Notes: generated by a model from the sequence alone, not told the origin. Positions 44,210 to 54,772 are shown, counted from the first letter of the stretch. The stretch is DNA of 64,000 nucleotides from Desulforamulus profundi (GCF_002607855.1 NZ_AWQQ01000006.1:1-64000), one strand, 5' to 3'. Numbers and translations are program-made.

Positions 44210-45412
44210 TTAGTCCTGAATAACTTCTTCAGGCCACCAGAAGAAGAAGGGGTTGGCCCGCGGAGCCAGTACCATTTGCGGAATGGGCTCGAGCTCAACG
44301 GCACGCAGGAAGTTACGCATACCCAGACGAAGGATCAGCTCACCAACACGCTCACGGGTCTTACCGTTTTCATCCCACCACTCCCAAACTTTTTCGAGGA
44401 ACTCTTTGAGTTCTTCGTAGCCGGAGCCAGACTCAAGCTTCATGAAGGGGACGATTACCCAACCCATCATAGCACCTTGCAGAATGGGAGCTTTACCACC
44501 GATCAGGATGGTAGCGCCACGGTCGTCGCCAGGACGCAGGGCTTTGCACATTTTGTTGATGCAGTGCATGCAACGGGTGCAGTTGGCGTTGTCGATGGTC
44601 AGTTCGTTGCCATCAAAGGACATGCACTTGGTGGGGCACTTGGCAATAACCATGCCTTCGATATCGAAGCCATCAGCAACGTAAGCGCGAACAGCTTCCT
44701 GGTCGATCTTGATATCGTCTCTCCAGGTACCCTGGATAGAGATGTCGGAACGAGCGATAGAAGCTACGCAGTCGTTGGGACAGCCGGAGATCTTAATTTT
44801 GCACTTGTAAGGCCACATGGGGCGGTGCAGGTAATCCTGGAATTCATTGGTCAGGTCGTGGCACAGATCGGTGGTGTCGATCATAGCGAATTCGCAACGA
44901 GCGGGACCAGCACAGCAGCTGGGGGTACGCAGGTTGGAACCGGAGCCACCCAGGTCAAAGGGGAATTGTTCGAATTCGGAAACTTCGTCAAAGATGGTCT
45001 GGATCTTGTCGGTTTGGGTGCCCAGCAGAATCATGTCACCGGTGGAACCGTGCAGGTTGGTCAGACCAGAACCGTATTTCTCCCAGACATCGCAAACCTG
45101 ACGCAGAGCCTTGGTGTGGTAGTACCAACCGGAAGGCTGGTTCAGACGTACGGTGTGGAAGTGTTCTACGTTGGGGAATTGCTCGGGTACGTCAGAGTAG
45201 CGACCAATTACGCCACCGCCGTAACCCATAACACCTACCAGACCACCATGTTTCCAGTGAGCTTTTTTGTCAACATAGGAAAGCTCCAGTTGACCAAGCA
45301 GGTCTTGGGCGGAAGGGCTGTTAGCAGCAGCTCTCTTCATTTCTGTTACGAAACTGGGCCAAGGGCCTTTTTCGAGGTCGTCCAAGAGAGGAGTCTTCCT
45401 GGCTTCGGTCAT
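44210..45412 (-). CDS. Dissimilatory sulfite reductase alpha subunit
   Basis: The 400-residue DsrA carries the siroheme-[4Fe-4S] ligands [14 protein letters not shown] and [16 protein letters not shown], and a ferredoxin insert [12 protein letters not shown]. The start is ATG 45412 ([16 protein letters not shown]) after GGAGGTGAACTTA. Length and motifs match Gram-positive DsrA. The gene is first in dsrABD with a strong promoter 230 bases upstream. Confidence 0.97.
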   Translation of the reverse strand: MTEARKTPLLDDLEKGPWPSFVTEMKRAAANSPSAQDLLGQLELSYVDKKAHWKHGGLVGVMGYGGGVIGRYSDVPEQFPNVEHFHTVRLNQPSGWYYHTKALRQVCDVWEKYGSGLTNLHGSTGDMILLGTQTDKIQTIFDEVSEFEQFPFDLGGSGSNLRTPSCCAGPARCEFAMIDTTDLCHDLTNEFQDYLHRPMWPYKCKIKISGCPNDCVASIARSDISIQGTWRDDIKIDQEAVRAYVADGFDIEGMVIAKCPTKCMSFDGNELTIDNANCTRCMHCINKMCKALRPGDDRGATILIGGKAPILQGAMMGWVIVPFMKLESGSGYEELKEFLEKVWEWWDENGKTRERVGELILRLGMRNFLRAVELEPIPQMVLAPRANPFFFWWPEEVIQD

Positions 45413-45492
45413 TAAGTTCACCTCCGTTTTTTTGTGAAAAGGATAGTTCTTCTATCCCGCCATAAATGGCACAGCCACTTTTCCATGGGTTA

Positions 45493-45534
45493 GATCGTTA
45501 GTAAAGTAACGAATGTTGTTACTCACTAATGATC
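45493..45534 (-). promoter_or_regulatory. Leader hairpin upstream of dsrA
   Basis: A long imperfect stem, GATCATTAGTGAGTAAC pairing GTTACTTTACTAACGATC with a short loop, lies in the 230-base leader between the dsrA promoter and start. It may stabilise or regulate the mRNA. Confidence 0.5.
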
Positions 45535-45619
45535 TAGCTAGTTAGACAAAAAAAGACAAACTTGTCCATCCTTGGAAAAGCAGGCAATAAGTTGTCTAAA
45601 AATGCACAATCCAGGCTAC

Positions 45620-45637
45620 GAGTATATAAGTATACTC
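45620..45637. promoter_or_regulatory. Candidate operator at the dsrAB transcription start
   Basis: GAGTATACTTATATACTC is a perfect 7-bp inverted repeat with a 4-base centre. It begins about 9 bases past the -10, so it overlaps the expected start site, where a repressor would act. Confidence 0.5.
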
Positions 45638-45645
45638 CACAAAAA

Positions 45646-45674
45646 TATTAACACCTGTCCCATTGGTCTGTCAA
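45646..45674 (-). promoter_or_regulatory. dsrABD promoter
   Basis: TTGACA (45669-45674) and TTAATA (45646-45651) with 17-base spacing, on the minus strand, match the vegetative consensus well. Confidence 0.75.
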
Positions 45675-45952
45675 CAGATATTCCGCTACACGAATGTGGA
45701 GTTTTTCACAAAGTCTGAATTGTGCCAAAATTTATCCTTTAGGGTATTCCCTTTTGGGTCAGGCTGTCGGCCATCGGCCTTCGGCTTTTAAATATTGTCT
45801 TTATCTGCGAGTATGATTATATCACAAGCCCGTGAACTTGTCTTGTTGGTTTTTCTGGAATATTTGGGCATTTCTCTCGGGTATTGTCCAGGTTCCAGCT
45901 TTCAGCCATCGCAATCTGTTATTGGTATAAAGGCTGATGGCTGACGACTTTT
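45675..45952. repeat. Spacer repeats between dsrA promoter and aminotransferase
   Basis: Family C and F units (GGGTATTCCCTTTTGGGTC, GGCCATCGGCCTTCGGC at 45738-45790; CCAGCTTTCAGCCATCG and AAAGGCTGATGGCTGACG at 45895-45950). No gene is seen. Confidence 0.65.
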
Positions 45953-47151
45953 TTAAGCATAGATTCTCTTTACTTTATCTAAGCCTCTGGTCTTGATAAA
46001 CCTGCCCATTCGTTTAATGGCTTCGGTTAGATCCTCCACCGAAGAGGCATAGGAGCAGCGGATGCAATCTTCCCCGCCGGGGCCGAAGACATCCCCGGGT
46101 ATCACCGCCACTTTTTCTTCCAGCAGCAGGTTCTCGGCAAACTCCGCGGCGGTCAGGCCGGTATCCCCGATATAGGGAAAGGCATAGAAGGCGCCTCCGG
46201 GTTCAAAACAGGGCAGCCCGATTTCCTTAAATCCCTGCAGCACCAAACGCCGGCGACGGTTGTAATGGGCCACCATACTCTCCATGGCGCTTTTCCCGTT
46301 CCTCAGGCTTCCAGGGCAGAAACCTGGGCAGTAATGGGGGCGCACAGCATGGTGTACTGGTGTATTTTTGTCATGGCGGCAATGAAATCTTCGTGGGCTG
46401 CGGCATAGCCCAACCGCCACCCGGTCATGGCATAGGCCTTGGAAAAACCGTTTAAGACAATGGTGCGCTCCCGCATGCCGGGCAGGGAAGCAAAACAGGT
46501 GTGCTCACCGGTATAGGTAAGACGGTCATAGATCTCGTCGGAAATCACCAGCAGGTCGTGTTTTTGCACCACCTCTGCGATTTGCAGCAGGCTCTCCCGG
46601 TCCATGACAGCCCCGGTTGGGTTGTTGGGGAAACAGAGCAGCAGCGCCTTTGATTTGGGTGTAATAACGGCCTCCAGTTTGTCGGCGGTCAGCCGGAACC
46701 GGTCCTCCATGCTGGTGGCCACGGTCACCGGAACGCCGCCGGCCAGGGTGGTGCAGGGAATATAGGAGACGTAACAGGGCGTTGGTATAATCACCTCATC
46801 CCCGGGGCTGACCACCGTCCTGAGCGCCAGGTCCAGGGCTTCGCTGACCCCCACGGTAACCAGAAGTTCCTTCCTGGGATCATACCGGACCCCCTGGACG
46901 GACAGGTAGTATGCAATTTCCTCTCTGAGTTCCAGCAAGCCGTGGTTGCTGGTATAGGTGGTGCTCCCTTTGTGCAGGGAGTAAATACAGGCTTCCCGGA
47001 TATGCCAGGGTGTAACAAAATCCGGCTCTCCCACGCCGAGGGAGATGACTCCTTCCATTTCGGCCGCCAGGTCGAAGAAGCGGCGGATGCCGGAAGGAGG
47101 AATATCCCTTACCACAGGGTTGATATAATTCTTCCATTTGCTTGTACTCAC
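45953..47151 (-). CDS. Class I PLP aminotransferase (one frameshift)
   Basis: About 399 residues. The PLP lysine is in LNGFSKAYAMTGWRLGYA. FPNNPTGAVMDRE and SDEIYDRLTYTGEHTC are typical of the aspartate/alanine aminotransferase-like group (PatA, AlaT type). The frame breaks at about 46302, GAAGCCTGAGG for GAAGCCCTGAGG. The start overlaps the stop of the Lrp gene by 4 bases. Substrate is uncertain. The T-box upstream suggests an amino-acid biosynthetic role. Confidence 0.85.
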
Positions 47152-47625
47152 GGGGTAATCACCAGCCTTTTATCAGTCTCACGATCTTCAAAAATAAACC
47201 CGTCTTGTTTATAGGTCTTTAATACAAAGTGCGTGGCGGTGCTCAGCACATTCTCAATGGTGGCCAGTTTGGTGGCCACAAACAGTGCCACCTCCTTCAT
47301 GGTAGCCCCTTCCACAAAAACTGCCAGGTCATAGGCCCCGGACATCAGGTGAACGCTCTTCACCTCCGGAAAACGGTAGATGCGTTCCGCCACCGCATCG
47401 AAGCCTACGTCCCTTTGAGCTCATTTTAACTTCAATTAAGGCAGACACCTTTTCCACCCCTGCTTTTTCCCAGTTAATAAGAGTAAAATACTTGATAATG
47501 GTCTTATCCGCTTCCAGTCTTTCAATGACCTGCCGGACCTCTTCTTCTTCCCGCCCGGTCATGGTTGCGATTTGTTTGGCGGTTAGTCTGCTGTTGTTTT
47601 GTAGGAGCTCTAGGATTTCCAGCAT
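47148..47625 (-). CDS. Lrp/AsnC-family transcriptional regulator (one frameshift)
   Basis: About 159 residues: an N-terminal helix-turn-helix (LLQNNSRLTAKQIATMTG) and a C-terminal RAM ligand domain (VHLMSGAYDLAVFVEG). The frame shifts near 47415 between KMSSKG and FDAVAERIYRFPEV. This site lacks two bases or has one extra, unlike most others. Probably regulates its partner aminotransferase or senses an amino acid. Confidence 0.85.
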
Positions 47626-47639
47626 TATTGCACCTCCGT

Positions 47640-47765
47640 TTAGACTTAGGGGTATTCCTTTTGAGTCCTGTAACTAGGCCCCAGAGACGCTCCCTTAGGT
47701 CTAAGAACTAGACCCTTAAGGAATGCCCATAAGGCTAATAGCTGGGCCCCAAAGAATTGCCCTAA
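47640..47765. repeat. Family C repeats
   Basis: TTAGACTTAGGGGTATTCC and inverse AAGGAATGCCCATAAGGCTA units between the T-box terminator and lrp. Confidence 0.75.
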
Positions 47766-47770
47766 AGACA

Positions 47771-48008
47771 AAAAACCCCGTCCCGGTAAAGGGACGGAGT
47801 TTTAGTATCCGTGGTACCACCCTAATTGGCTGCCGGCTCAGGTGCTGGCAACCCACTTGGACTTCCGTAACGGGGAAGAACCGGCAAAGCTTACTTTCAT
47901 TTCGGCCTGCACTCGGGGGCGGCCCGGCGGTTTCCTTGGCCGGGCTTTCACCATCCCCCGGCTCGCTGAGCAATTCCAACAACCTTCTTCCCCGTCATCG
48001 CTTTTTGT
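47771..48008 (-). ncRNA. T-box leader RNA
   Basis: The minus strand carries the T-box sequence AGGGTGGTACCACGG (47809-47823), a Stem I with GAGCCGGGGGATGGTGAAAGCC, and a terminator GTCCC/GGGAC followed by TTTTTTGTC (47771-47806). T-boxes bind uncharged tRNA to allow read-through. The base of Stem I (about 47877-47895) contains GCC and GCT, so alanine is a possible specifier, but I could not fix it by eye. The controlled genes should be lrp and the aminotransferase. Confidence 0.85.
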
Positions 48009-48055
48009 ATGGATTATTGATTTTAAGTTTACCATCTGTTTCAGATGCTGTCAAT

Positions 48056-49400
48056 TTACATGGTTAAGGTTCCGTTGGGAGTCTCGATTAATTTTAGTAC
48101 CTGATCGGTCTTTCCGGTCGTGGCATTGATATAAACCAGGAAGGTTTCACCGTTGATCTGGCCGGTAATTTCATAGGAAAAATTCTCCCTGCCTGAATCG
48201 GTGGGGATTATGACCAACCGGGTGCTGGTCACCTGCATGCGCTGGTTCACTTTTTCTCTGGCCCGGCTGGCAGTAATTTTGGGGGTGGGAATATCCCTTT
48301 GTTTATGGGCCATCAGGTAACCCCTGGCGTCAAAGCCACCACCTGGCCGTTGTCCAGCGCGACGTTTACTTTAACCTGGTCGGGATAAAGGAGAACTCCT
48401 TTTTCTTCCGGAGCAAAATTAAAGACCGCAACGCCATTTTGGATTTGGTGATAAATATTTGCCATATTCTTATAACCCCGGGAATCCAGGAATTGTTTCG
48501 CCCTGGCAACGGCCTGTTCCACTGTCAGTCTCGGGGCGCCGACGGTGCGGCTGTCAAGGTACCAAACCACATGGCCGCCTTTATCGCTGACACTGCCGGA
48601 AATACGACCTTCCCCGCCCCTTTGAGACAAAAGTTCCACCTGGTAACCGGGTATTTTTTCCCGAATGCGGCTGGTTACCTGGGCCCGGTAGTCGGCATCC
48701 TCTTTAATATCAACAAACTGCCGCAGGATGTTTCTGGCTTCATCAGCACTGGTGGGTTGATCTCCCAAACCGGCCGGTTGGGCCCTGTCCAGGTGATCGG
48801 AGAAAGGACCGTCGTAGATGAGGGTGGGAAACCCCTGCATATCCCTGTCGATGCCCTGAAAATCAGCCGCTGCAGTGGTGGCCCTGCCTTTTCTCAATTC
48901 TTCCCGGCCGCCCGGGCCAATTCACTGACGCTGAGCCTCCCGTCAGCTACCTTTGCCTCCATGGTATGGAGCTCCCTGTTTAGCTGTTCAGCCTGCCTAT
49001 AAAGGGTATTCAAGGTTCGATAGTCTTCTTCGGATACCGTTTCCCCGTTGTTAATATCTCTGGCCTTTACCCGGGCGAAGTCCCCGGCCTGGGTCAAAAA
49101 CTTGGCGGTTCTGGCCACCACGTTTGACGTTAAGGGCATCTGGGTTAGGTTTTCCCGGGCCCCCTCTGCCTGCAGCCAGATTTCGGAAAAGATCAGCGTA
49201 TCATCGGGCTGCCCGGAAACAGCCAGTGTTTTGGCCAGCAAAACTTCCATGCTCTGGACACGGCTGATCAGGTTGTAAAAGGACATTTGGTACCGGTTGT
49301 TCATATAGGTTTCCAGCATAATTTTATCCCTGTATTCTTTGAAACCCCAAAAGCCTACGGCTGCCAGGATTAAAACACCAACGAGGCCGGTAATCCCCAT
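48056..49400 (-). CDS. Germination protein YpeB (two frameshifts)
   Basis: YpeB is needed to place and stabilise SleB in the spore cortex. About 448 residues: N-terminal membrane anchor (VGVLILAAVGFWGFKEYRD), a helical region, then PepSY-like repeats (ARAKQFLDSRGYKNMANIYH and the terminal ITGQINGETFLVYINATTGK). Breaks near 48898 (GGGAAGAATTG) and 48327 (GCTTTGACGCC) are each fixed by adding one G. It lies 26 bases after sleB. Confidence 0.9.
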
Positions 49401-49426
49401 TTTTTCATTGCGGTATCCCCTTCCGA

Positions 49427-50143
49427 TTAGTGTGCGAAAACGTGTCTGCCGATTTGAGAGGTTATTCTCCGGGTCCAGATCCAGCGGCTCACAGGCTTGC
49501 TCGGGTTCCAGAAGAACAACGCTCCCCCGGTGGGGTCGTAACCCGACAGGGCATCCTGGGCTGCCCGGATGGCCTCTGGGTCTAGCGGTCTGTTATACTG
49601 GCCGTTGGCTACAGATTCAAAGGCCAAAGGCTGATAAACCACGCCTGCCAGTGTATTGGGGAATTGTGAGTTTCTCATCCTGTTCAGCATAACTGCCCCG
49701 ACTGCCACTTTACCCGTGTAGGGTTCATCCGCAGCCTCACCCATGATCACCCTCGCCAGAAGATTAACAGAGTCCCGGTTGGAAACAAATCCCCTGGAAG
49801 CGGTGGTATAGGTTGTCTTCTTGGGCGGGGTATACAACCCCAGGGCCTGGAAGGTTCTGGGACCCACCACCCCGTCCACTTGCAGCCCGTTACGTGCCTG
49901 AAACTTTCTTACCGCTGAAGCGGTCTGGCCGCTGTAATACCCGTTAACAGGCCCCCCGTAATAACCCCAGTCCTTTAATCTCTGCTGTACGGCCCTCACC
50001 TTGCTGCCGCTCCTTCCCCAGTAAAGGGTATCCTGGGCAAAGGCCTTTTGGTAAACCAGAAAACCGCCCAGGACAAAACAGCTAAGGCTGAATATGGTAA
50101 CCCATATTTTCCATCTTGATTTGATTTTGTCTCCCCACTGCAT
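49427..50143 (-). CDS. Spore cortex-lytic enzyme SleB
   Basis: The 238-residue lytic transglycosylase degrades spore cortex during germination. It has a signal/anchor (IFSLSCFVLGGFLVYQKAFA), an N-terminal peptidoglycan-binding domain (VRAVQQRLKDWGYYGGPVNG), and a hydrolase-2 domain with the catalytic glutamate in LLARVIMGEAADEPYTG. The sleB-ypeB pair is standard. The frame is intact. Confidence 0.94.
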   Translation of the reverse strand: MQWGDKIKSRWKIWVTIFSLSCFVLGGFLVYQKAFAQDTLYWGRSGSKVRAVQQRLKDWGYYGGPVNGYYSGQTASAVRKFQARNGLQVDGVVGPRTFQALGLYTPPKKTTYTTASRGFVSNRDSVNLLARVIMGEAADEPYTGKVAVGAVMLNRMRNSQFPNTLAGVVYQPLAFESVANGQYNRPLDPEAIRAAQDALSGYDPTGGALFFWNPSKPVSRWIWTRRITSQIGRHVFAH

Positions 50144-50261
50144 AAAAATATCACCCCGTCTTTTTTTGGTATTTTTACCTGGGGGACCTCAAATTATGTA
50201 ATTCTGCCAGACCCTGAAAATAAAAAACTTCGGGAAGCTTTCCCGAAGTTTCGTCCTGATC

Positions 50262-51691
50262 CTATTTAACATGCTCTCTTCGCCAGCAGCGGGCCAGACT
50301 TACAAAATGACGGGCCCAGTCCGGTTCAGCCACCGCATGAATATGATTGTACAGCGCCACCACATTCTTGTATTTTATACCGTCGTACTCCCCGGTAATG
50401 CCATGCCCCCGAAGGACCCGGAAGGCAAAATCGCACCGGGAAGGCTCCAGATCGATCACCCTTGAATTGTGAAACTCGTGGCCCCGGATTATTTTACCCT
50501 TTGGAAAATACGGCGTGCCCTCCAATACCTCCAGGTGCATATAACCATGTCCCTGGGGTTTCTTTACCATTTCCACTTCCAGGGGCAGCGCCCCGACCAT
50601 TTCATAGGATTTGTTGTCATAGTGGATGCGACGGCCGAGATACATCAACCCGCCGCATTCAGCATATACCGGCAGTCCCTGCTCGATCAGCTCTCGTAAG
50701 TTTTCCCGAAAGGCCGGTTTTCCTCCAGTTCCCGGGCCAATATCTCCGGAAAGCCCCCGCCAATGTAGAGGCCGTCTATATCCGGCAAGGCCGGGTCGTC
50801 AATGGCGCTGATCTCAACTAAGCTTGCGCCGGCTTCCGACAGTGCCTCCAGATTTTCGGGGTAGTAAAAAGAAAAGGAGCGGTCCCGGATGACACCTATC
50901 ACGATTTCCGGCCTGGCAGCCTGAAGCTGGTCGGGCCTCAGCCAGTTAATTTCCGCCGCCGCGGGGATTTCCTGCTCTTCCACCAGGCCAGGCCATTTCC
51001 GGGCCATTTTAAGGATGCCGTCGATGTCCAGGTATTGCGCAGCAGCTTCCCCAATTTGCCGCACCGCTGCCATCAGGGCTTCGTTTTCGCCGGCGGGGAT
51101 GAGGCCCAGGTGCCGGTCGGGAATGTTATATTGGGTTCCCTTGGGCATGGCCCCCAGGACCGGCACATCACAGTATTCTTCTATGGCCGCCCGGAGCATT
51201 TTTTCGTGACGGCTGCGAGCCACCTGGTTTAATATCACACCGCCGATCTTAACGTCCGGATCAAAATTCGCAAAACCGTTCACCGTGGCGGCCACGCTAC
51301 GGGTCATTCTGGTGCAGTTGACCACCAGCAGCACAGGGGCCTGTACAATCTTGGCAACTTCCGCCGAACTGCCGCTGCCCCGGAGGTCCACCCCGTCGAA
51401 CAACCCCATGGCCCCTTCGATAACAGCAATATCAGCGTTTTCGGCATGTCTTATAAAGGTGTGCCGGATGGATTGCCTTTCCATGAGATAACAGTCCAGG
51501 TTACGGCAGGTACACCCTGCCACCCTGGTTAACCAACTGGGGTCGATAAAATCCGGTCCTTTTTTAAATGGCTGCACCTTTAACCCCCGGGCGGTCAAAG
51601 CCGCCAGCAGCCCCAATGTAACGGTGGTTTTTCCGGACCGGCCCTGGGGGGCCCCCACCAGTAACCGTGGGATTTTATAGGTATGGGACAA
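50262..51691 (-). CDS. DsrN-type (CbiA/CobB) amidase, sirohaem amide synthase (one frameshift)
   Basis: About 476 residues from TTG 51691 (GAGGTGAATCTC upstream). The N-terminal ATPase has GAPQGRSGKTTVTLGLLAAL and KKGPDFIDPSW, and the C-terminal glutaminase has YAECGGLMYLG. Near 50711, TTCGGG should be TTCCGGG. CbiA enzymes amidate cobyrinate. In the dsr setting the homologue DsrN amidates sirohaem for DsrAB. Placement beside dsrC favours DsrN, but a cobalamin role cannot be excluded since no cob cluster is seen here. Confidence 0.8.
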
Positions 51692-51892
51692 GAGATTCAC
51701 CTCGTTTTTTCGGCCATCGGCCTTCAGCTTTTGTTATGATACTACTTAGTATTGTACCAGCACTAAGATATGATTTCTGCCTGAAGTTTATCATCCCTTA
51801 ATCTTCTTTTATTATTCGGAGGACTATCGAAAAAGCATACCCCCTTCTTTGTAATGTAAGCGGAAGAGGAAATGTATCATAAGCTGATGGCC

Positions 51893-51931
51893 AATAAGAA
51901 CACCCCCACCCGGAGGTTCCAGGTGAGGGTG
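51893..51931 (-). terminator. Terminator of dsrC
   Basis: CACCCTCACC pairs GGTGGGGGTG around a loop, followed on the minus strand by TTCTTATT. Confidence 0.72.
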
Positions 51932-51947
51932 AACTAGAAATCGGTTA

Positions 51948-52264
51948 TTATACGCAGCCGGTGGGCTTGGGAAGACCAGCCAGTTTGCAGGCGCCTTTAG
52001 CAGGGCCGGTGGGGAACAGTTCGTAGATACCTTCAGGCTGTAGCCAGTGTCCTTGCACAGCTTACGAACCATGGGAGCAATACCGAATTGGAAGAAGTAG
52101 TCACGCAGGTACTTGATTACTTTCCAGTGGTCATCGGTTAATTCATCAATACCTTCTTCTTTGGAGAAATATCTAGCTACGTCTTCGGTCCAAGTGTCGG
52201 GGTTTAATAAGAAACCGTCCTCATCAACTTCGATCTGCTGGCCATTAACTTCAATAAACGCCAT
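51948..52264 (-). CDS. DsrC sulfur-carrier protein (one frameshift)
   Basis: DsrC receives the sulfite sulfur as a trisulfide and hands electrons to Dsr[22 protein letters not shown] and [15 protein letters not shown] start the protein. Near 52023 AAGGTATC should read AAGGGTATC, giving [20 protein letters not shown] and the tail PTGCV. The two functional cysteines (C-x10-C) are then in place. About 105 residues. Strong promoter of its own upstream. Confidence 0.95.
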
Positions 52265-52337
52265 TTCGAAAGAGCACCTCCAGGAATTTTTTATTTTTTA
52301 GTAGTACCGCAATGGCGGAACATTAATACCGTTTTAT

Positions 52338-52366
52338 ATTATATACGGTTTGCCAAATTTTTTGTA
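52338..52366 (-). promoter_or_regulatory. dsrC promoter with palindrome over the -10
   Basis: On the minus strand TACAAA and TATAAT are 17 bases apart. ACCGT...ACGGT (52328-52349) is an inverted repeat centred on the -10, a possible operator. Confidence 0.55.
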
Positions 52367-52421
52367 GTAGTACAAGCACATATTTTTTAGAAAAGTAATA
52401 CAATATAGTTTGTTTTTTATC

Positions 52422-53815
52422 CTACTTGTTAACCGGCGGGTAGAGGGCCAAACCAACCAGGTCGATAAGACCTTTTACTTCTACACCCAGTTCGTGCTCT
52501 TCTACCATCGGGTAAAGCTGCGCTTTACAGATGGAACAAGGTGCGCAGAGGATCCCGTTGCCGTCCTTGTCAACCCCGGTTGCCCGAACCTGCTCCGCTT
52601 TCTTGGCGGAGAACTTGATGCGCAGGTCGTACATTTCGGGATCGTCAAACAGGATGGCAGAGCCGCCGCCGCAGCAGAAGTTGCGCTCACGGTTGGGGGT
52701 CATTTCAACGAAGTTGGTTACAGAAGCATTCATCACTACACGCATGGTATCACACATGTTACAGGCCCGGCCAAAGTTGCAGGATCGTGAAGTGTAACCG
52801 GTCTCGAGTTAACTTCCTTGTTTAACTTAAGGGCACCCTTCTCGATGTAGTAGCGCACTTCGTCGTGGATGTGGACAATGGGAATACGACCGGGGCGATC
52901 CAACATGCCCGGCAGGTACATTTTACCAGCACGCCAGCCGTGACCGCATTCGCCCCAAACAACCTTTTTACAGCCCAGCTTCAGAGCTTCGTCGATAACA
53001 CGCATGCAGTTGGCCCGCAGAGTAGCCCGCTGGTCAAACAGCAGACCAAAGTTACCGGCCTCGGCAATCTCACTGCTCATAGTCCAGTTGACGCCCAGGT
53101 AGTGGAAGAATTTCGCTGCGCCCATCATGGTGTTGGGGTTCAGCAGGAAGTCCGCGGAAGAAGGAATATAGAGAACGTCGGAGTTGGGCTTATCCGTGGG
53201 AATTTTAATTTCCACGCCGGTTTCTTCCAGCATTTCTTCTTCCAGGAATTCGTTGGTGTCGATCAGACCCATTTTGGGCAGGCCGGTGTGGTTACCGGTT
53301 TTGGCCATGGCGGCACCTACGGAAGCCTGCAGTTTAGGCACCATACCCAGCCAGTGCAGCAATTGACGGCCGGCCATGGTAACTTCGCAGGTGTCCAAAC
53401 CAAAGGGGCAGACCAGGGAGCAGCGACGGCACTCGTTGCACTGGTAGAAATAGGAGAACATTTTCTCCAGGTCTTCCAGCTCTAAGTCTTTAGCGCCGAT
53501 AAAACCGGGAAAGAGCTTGCCTTCCGGTGTGAAATAACGCTTGTAAATCTTCCGCATTAAATCTGCGCGGTTGGCGGGAATGTTGTAAGGATCCCTGGTT
53601 CCCAGGTAGGTGTGGCAGTTCTCAGCACAGGCGCCACACTTAACACAGGACTCAAAGGTAAGCATCAGGGAGCGGAATTTCTGGCCCAGTTCATTCAGGT
53701 GCTGAATGGCGACTTCGACCTTTTGATCATCGGGAACGGGATTGATGTTAATTTTCCGCATATCCGCAGCGCTGGCTTTCACAGGCTGCTTTAAACCAGT
53801 TTCAGTTAATGGCAT
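52422..53815 (-). CDS. DsrK, iron-sulfur/CCG subunit of DsrMK (one frameshift)
   Basis: Cytoplasmic [4Fe-4S] protein related to HdrD that passes electrons to the DsrC trisulfide. It has CVKCGACAENC and CNECRRCSLVCP clusters and CCG domains: WGECGHGWRAG, then HDPCNFGRACNMCD and NFCCGGGSAI. Near 52788 GATCCTGC should be GATCCCTGC. The product is about 464 residues. Starts 10 bases inside dsrM, so translation is coupled. Confidence 0.95.
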
Positions 53816-54630
53816 TTATTGCACCCCCCTGAAGCGGATTGGTCGCCGGAAACGGCATGACCGGAGCCACCTACGGCTACGCCGGGCAGACCCGGTGCGG
53901 GTTCAACATACGGGCGGTTGATGATCCAGCGGTGGGCAAACATGCCGGGAATATGGAGCAGTTTGCTGAAGGGTAAATAGATCATCAGGATTTGAACCAG
54001 CAGCAAGTGTAATACAAACATAGGCTTGTGCATGACTTCCATATCGGCAGTCACGGGAGTTAACGTAATTAAGTTGGCCACATAATCACGAACGGGTTCG
54101 TAAGGAATGCCCCACTCGGGAACAAAGCGCATCAGGTTGCCAACAGTGACGATGGCAATAAGCATGAGCAGGTGAGCGTAGTCACTGGGGGCGGAAATCT
54201 GCTTCACTTCGTTGATGGCCATCCTGCGGTAGAGCAGGTACAGCAAACCCAGCAGAACAACTACACCCATGGAGGTGCCTAACATGTTGGAGAGCATGAC
54301 ACTGGTCTGCGCGGAAGTAAGACCGATGTAATAGAACTGTAAGCCCAGTAAGCCGATACCCATGACGTGTCCGCCTAAAATAGCAAACAGCGACATGTGC
54401 ATAATCCATGCGCCGCTCCAGAGACCCTTGTCAGCCTTGTACAGGCTTTTGAATAAAATGGCCTCTGTAGCAATGTCCAGCACAGCACCGGTTTGGGTGG
54501 TGGGAGCCGGGGTCAGGGTAATGTTGTGAACAATACGTCCGCTGGCCCATCTGCCCATTCTGTAAAGGAGACCGATGGTTAAAACGGCAACAGAAATATA
54601 AGGAAGGATTTGTAAAATAAAGTAGGTCAC
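53806..54630 (-). CDS. DsrM, membrane cytochrome b-type subunit
   Basis: The 274-residue NarI-like membrane protein transfers quinol electrons to DsrK. About five transmembrane helices, with heme-ligand candidate histidines in WIMHMSLFAILGGHVMG and KPMFVLHLLLVQ. The cytoplasmic C-terminus ends GGCNKCH, a CxxCH motif unusual at this place. It forms an operon with fdx and dsrK. Confidence 0.93.
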   Translation of the reverse strand: MTYFILQILPYISVAVLTIGLLYRMGRWASGRIVHNITLTPAPTTQTGAVLDIATEAILFKSLYKADKGLWSGAWIMHMSLFAILGGHVMGIGLLGLQFYYIGLTSAQTSVMLSNMLGTSMGVVVLLGLLYLLYRRMAINEVKQISAPSDYAHLLMLIAIVTVGNLMRFVPEWGIPYEPVRDYVANLITLTPVTADMEVMHKPMFVLHLLLVQILMIYLPFSKLLHIPGMFAHRWIINRPYVEPAPGLPGVAVGGSGHAVSGDQSASGGCNKCH

Positions 54631-54772
54631 TGCTACACCTCCTTTGGGGTTACCAAAGCTTATTATTATGGTTTATTATTAAAATACGGGTTAATCTTAA
54701 TTTTTAAAATAATAACCTCGCATCCGCAAACCACTTCCCAACCCAACGCAAACCGATTTTATAAAACGATTA

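Noticed and set aside
44276..45415. 379-residue ORF antisense to dsrA
   Set aside because: Shadow of dsrA; no ribosome site or family match.
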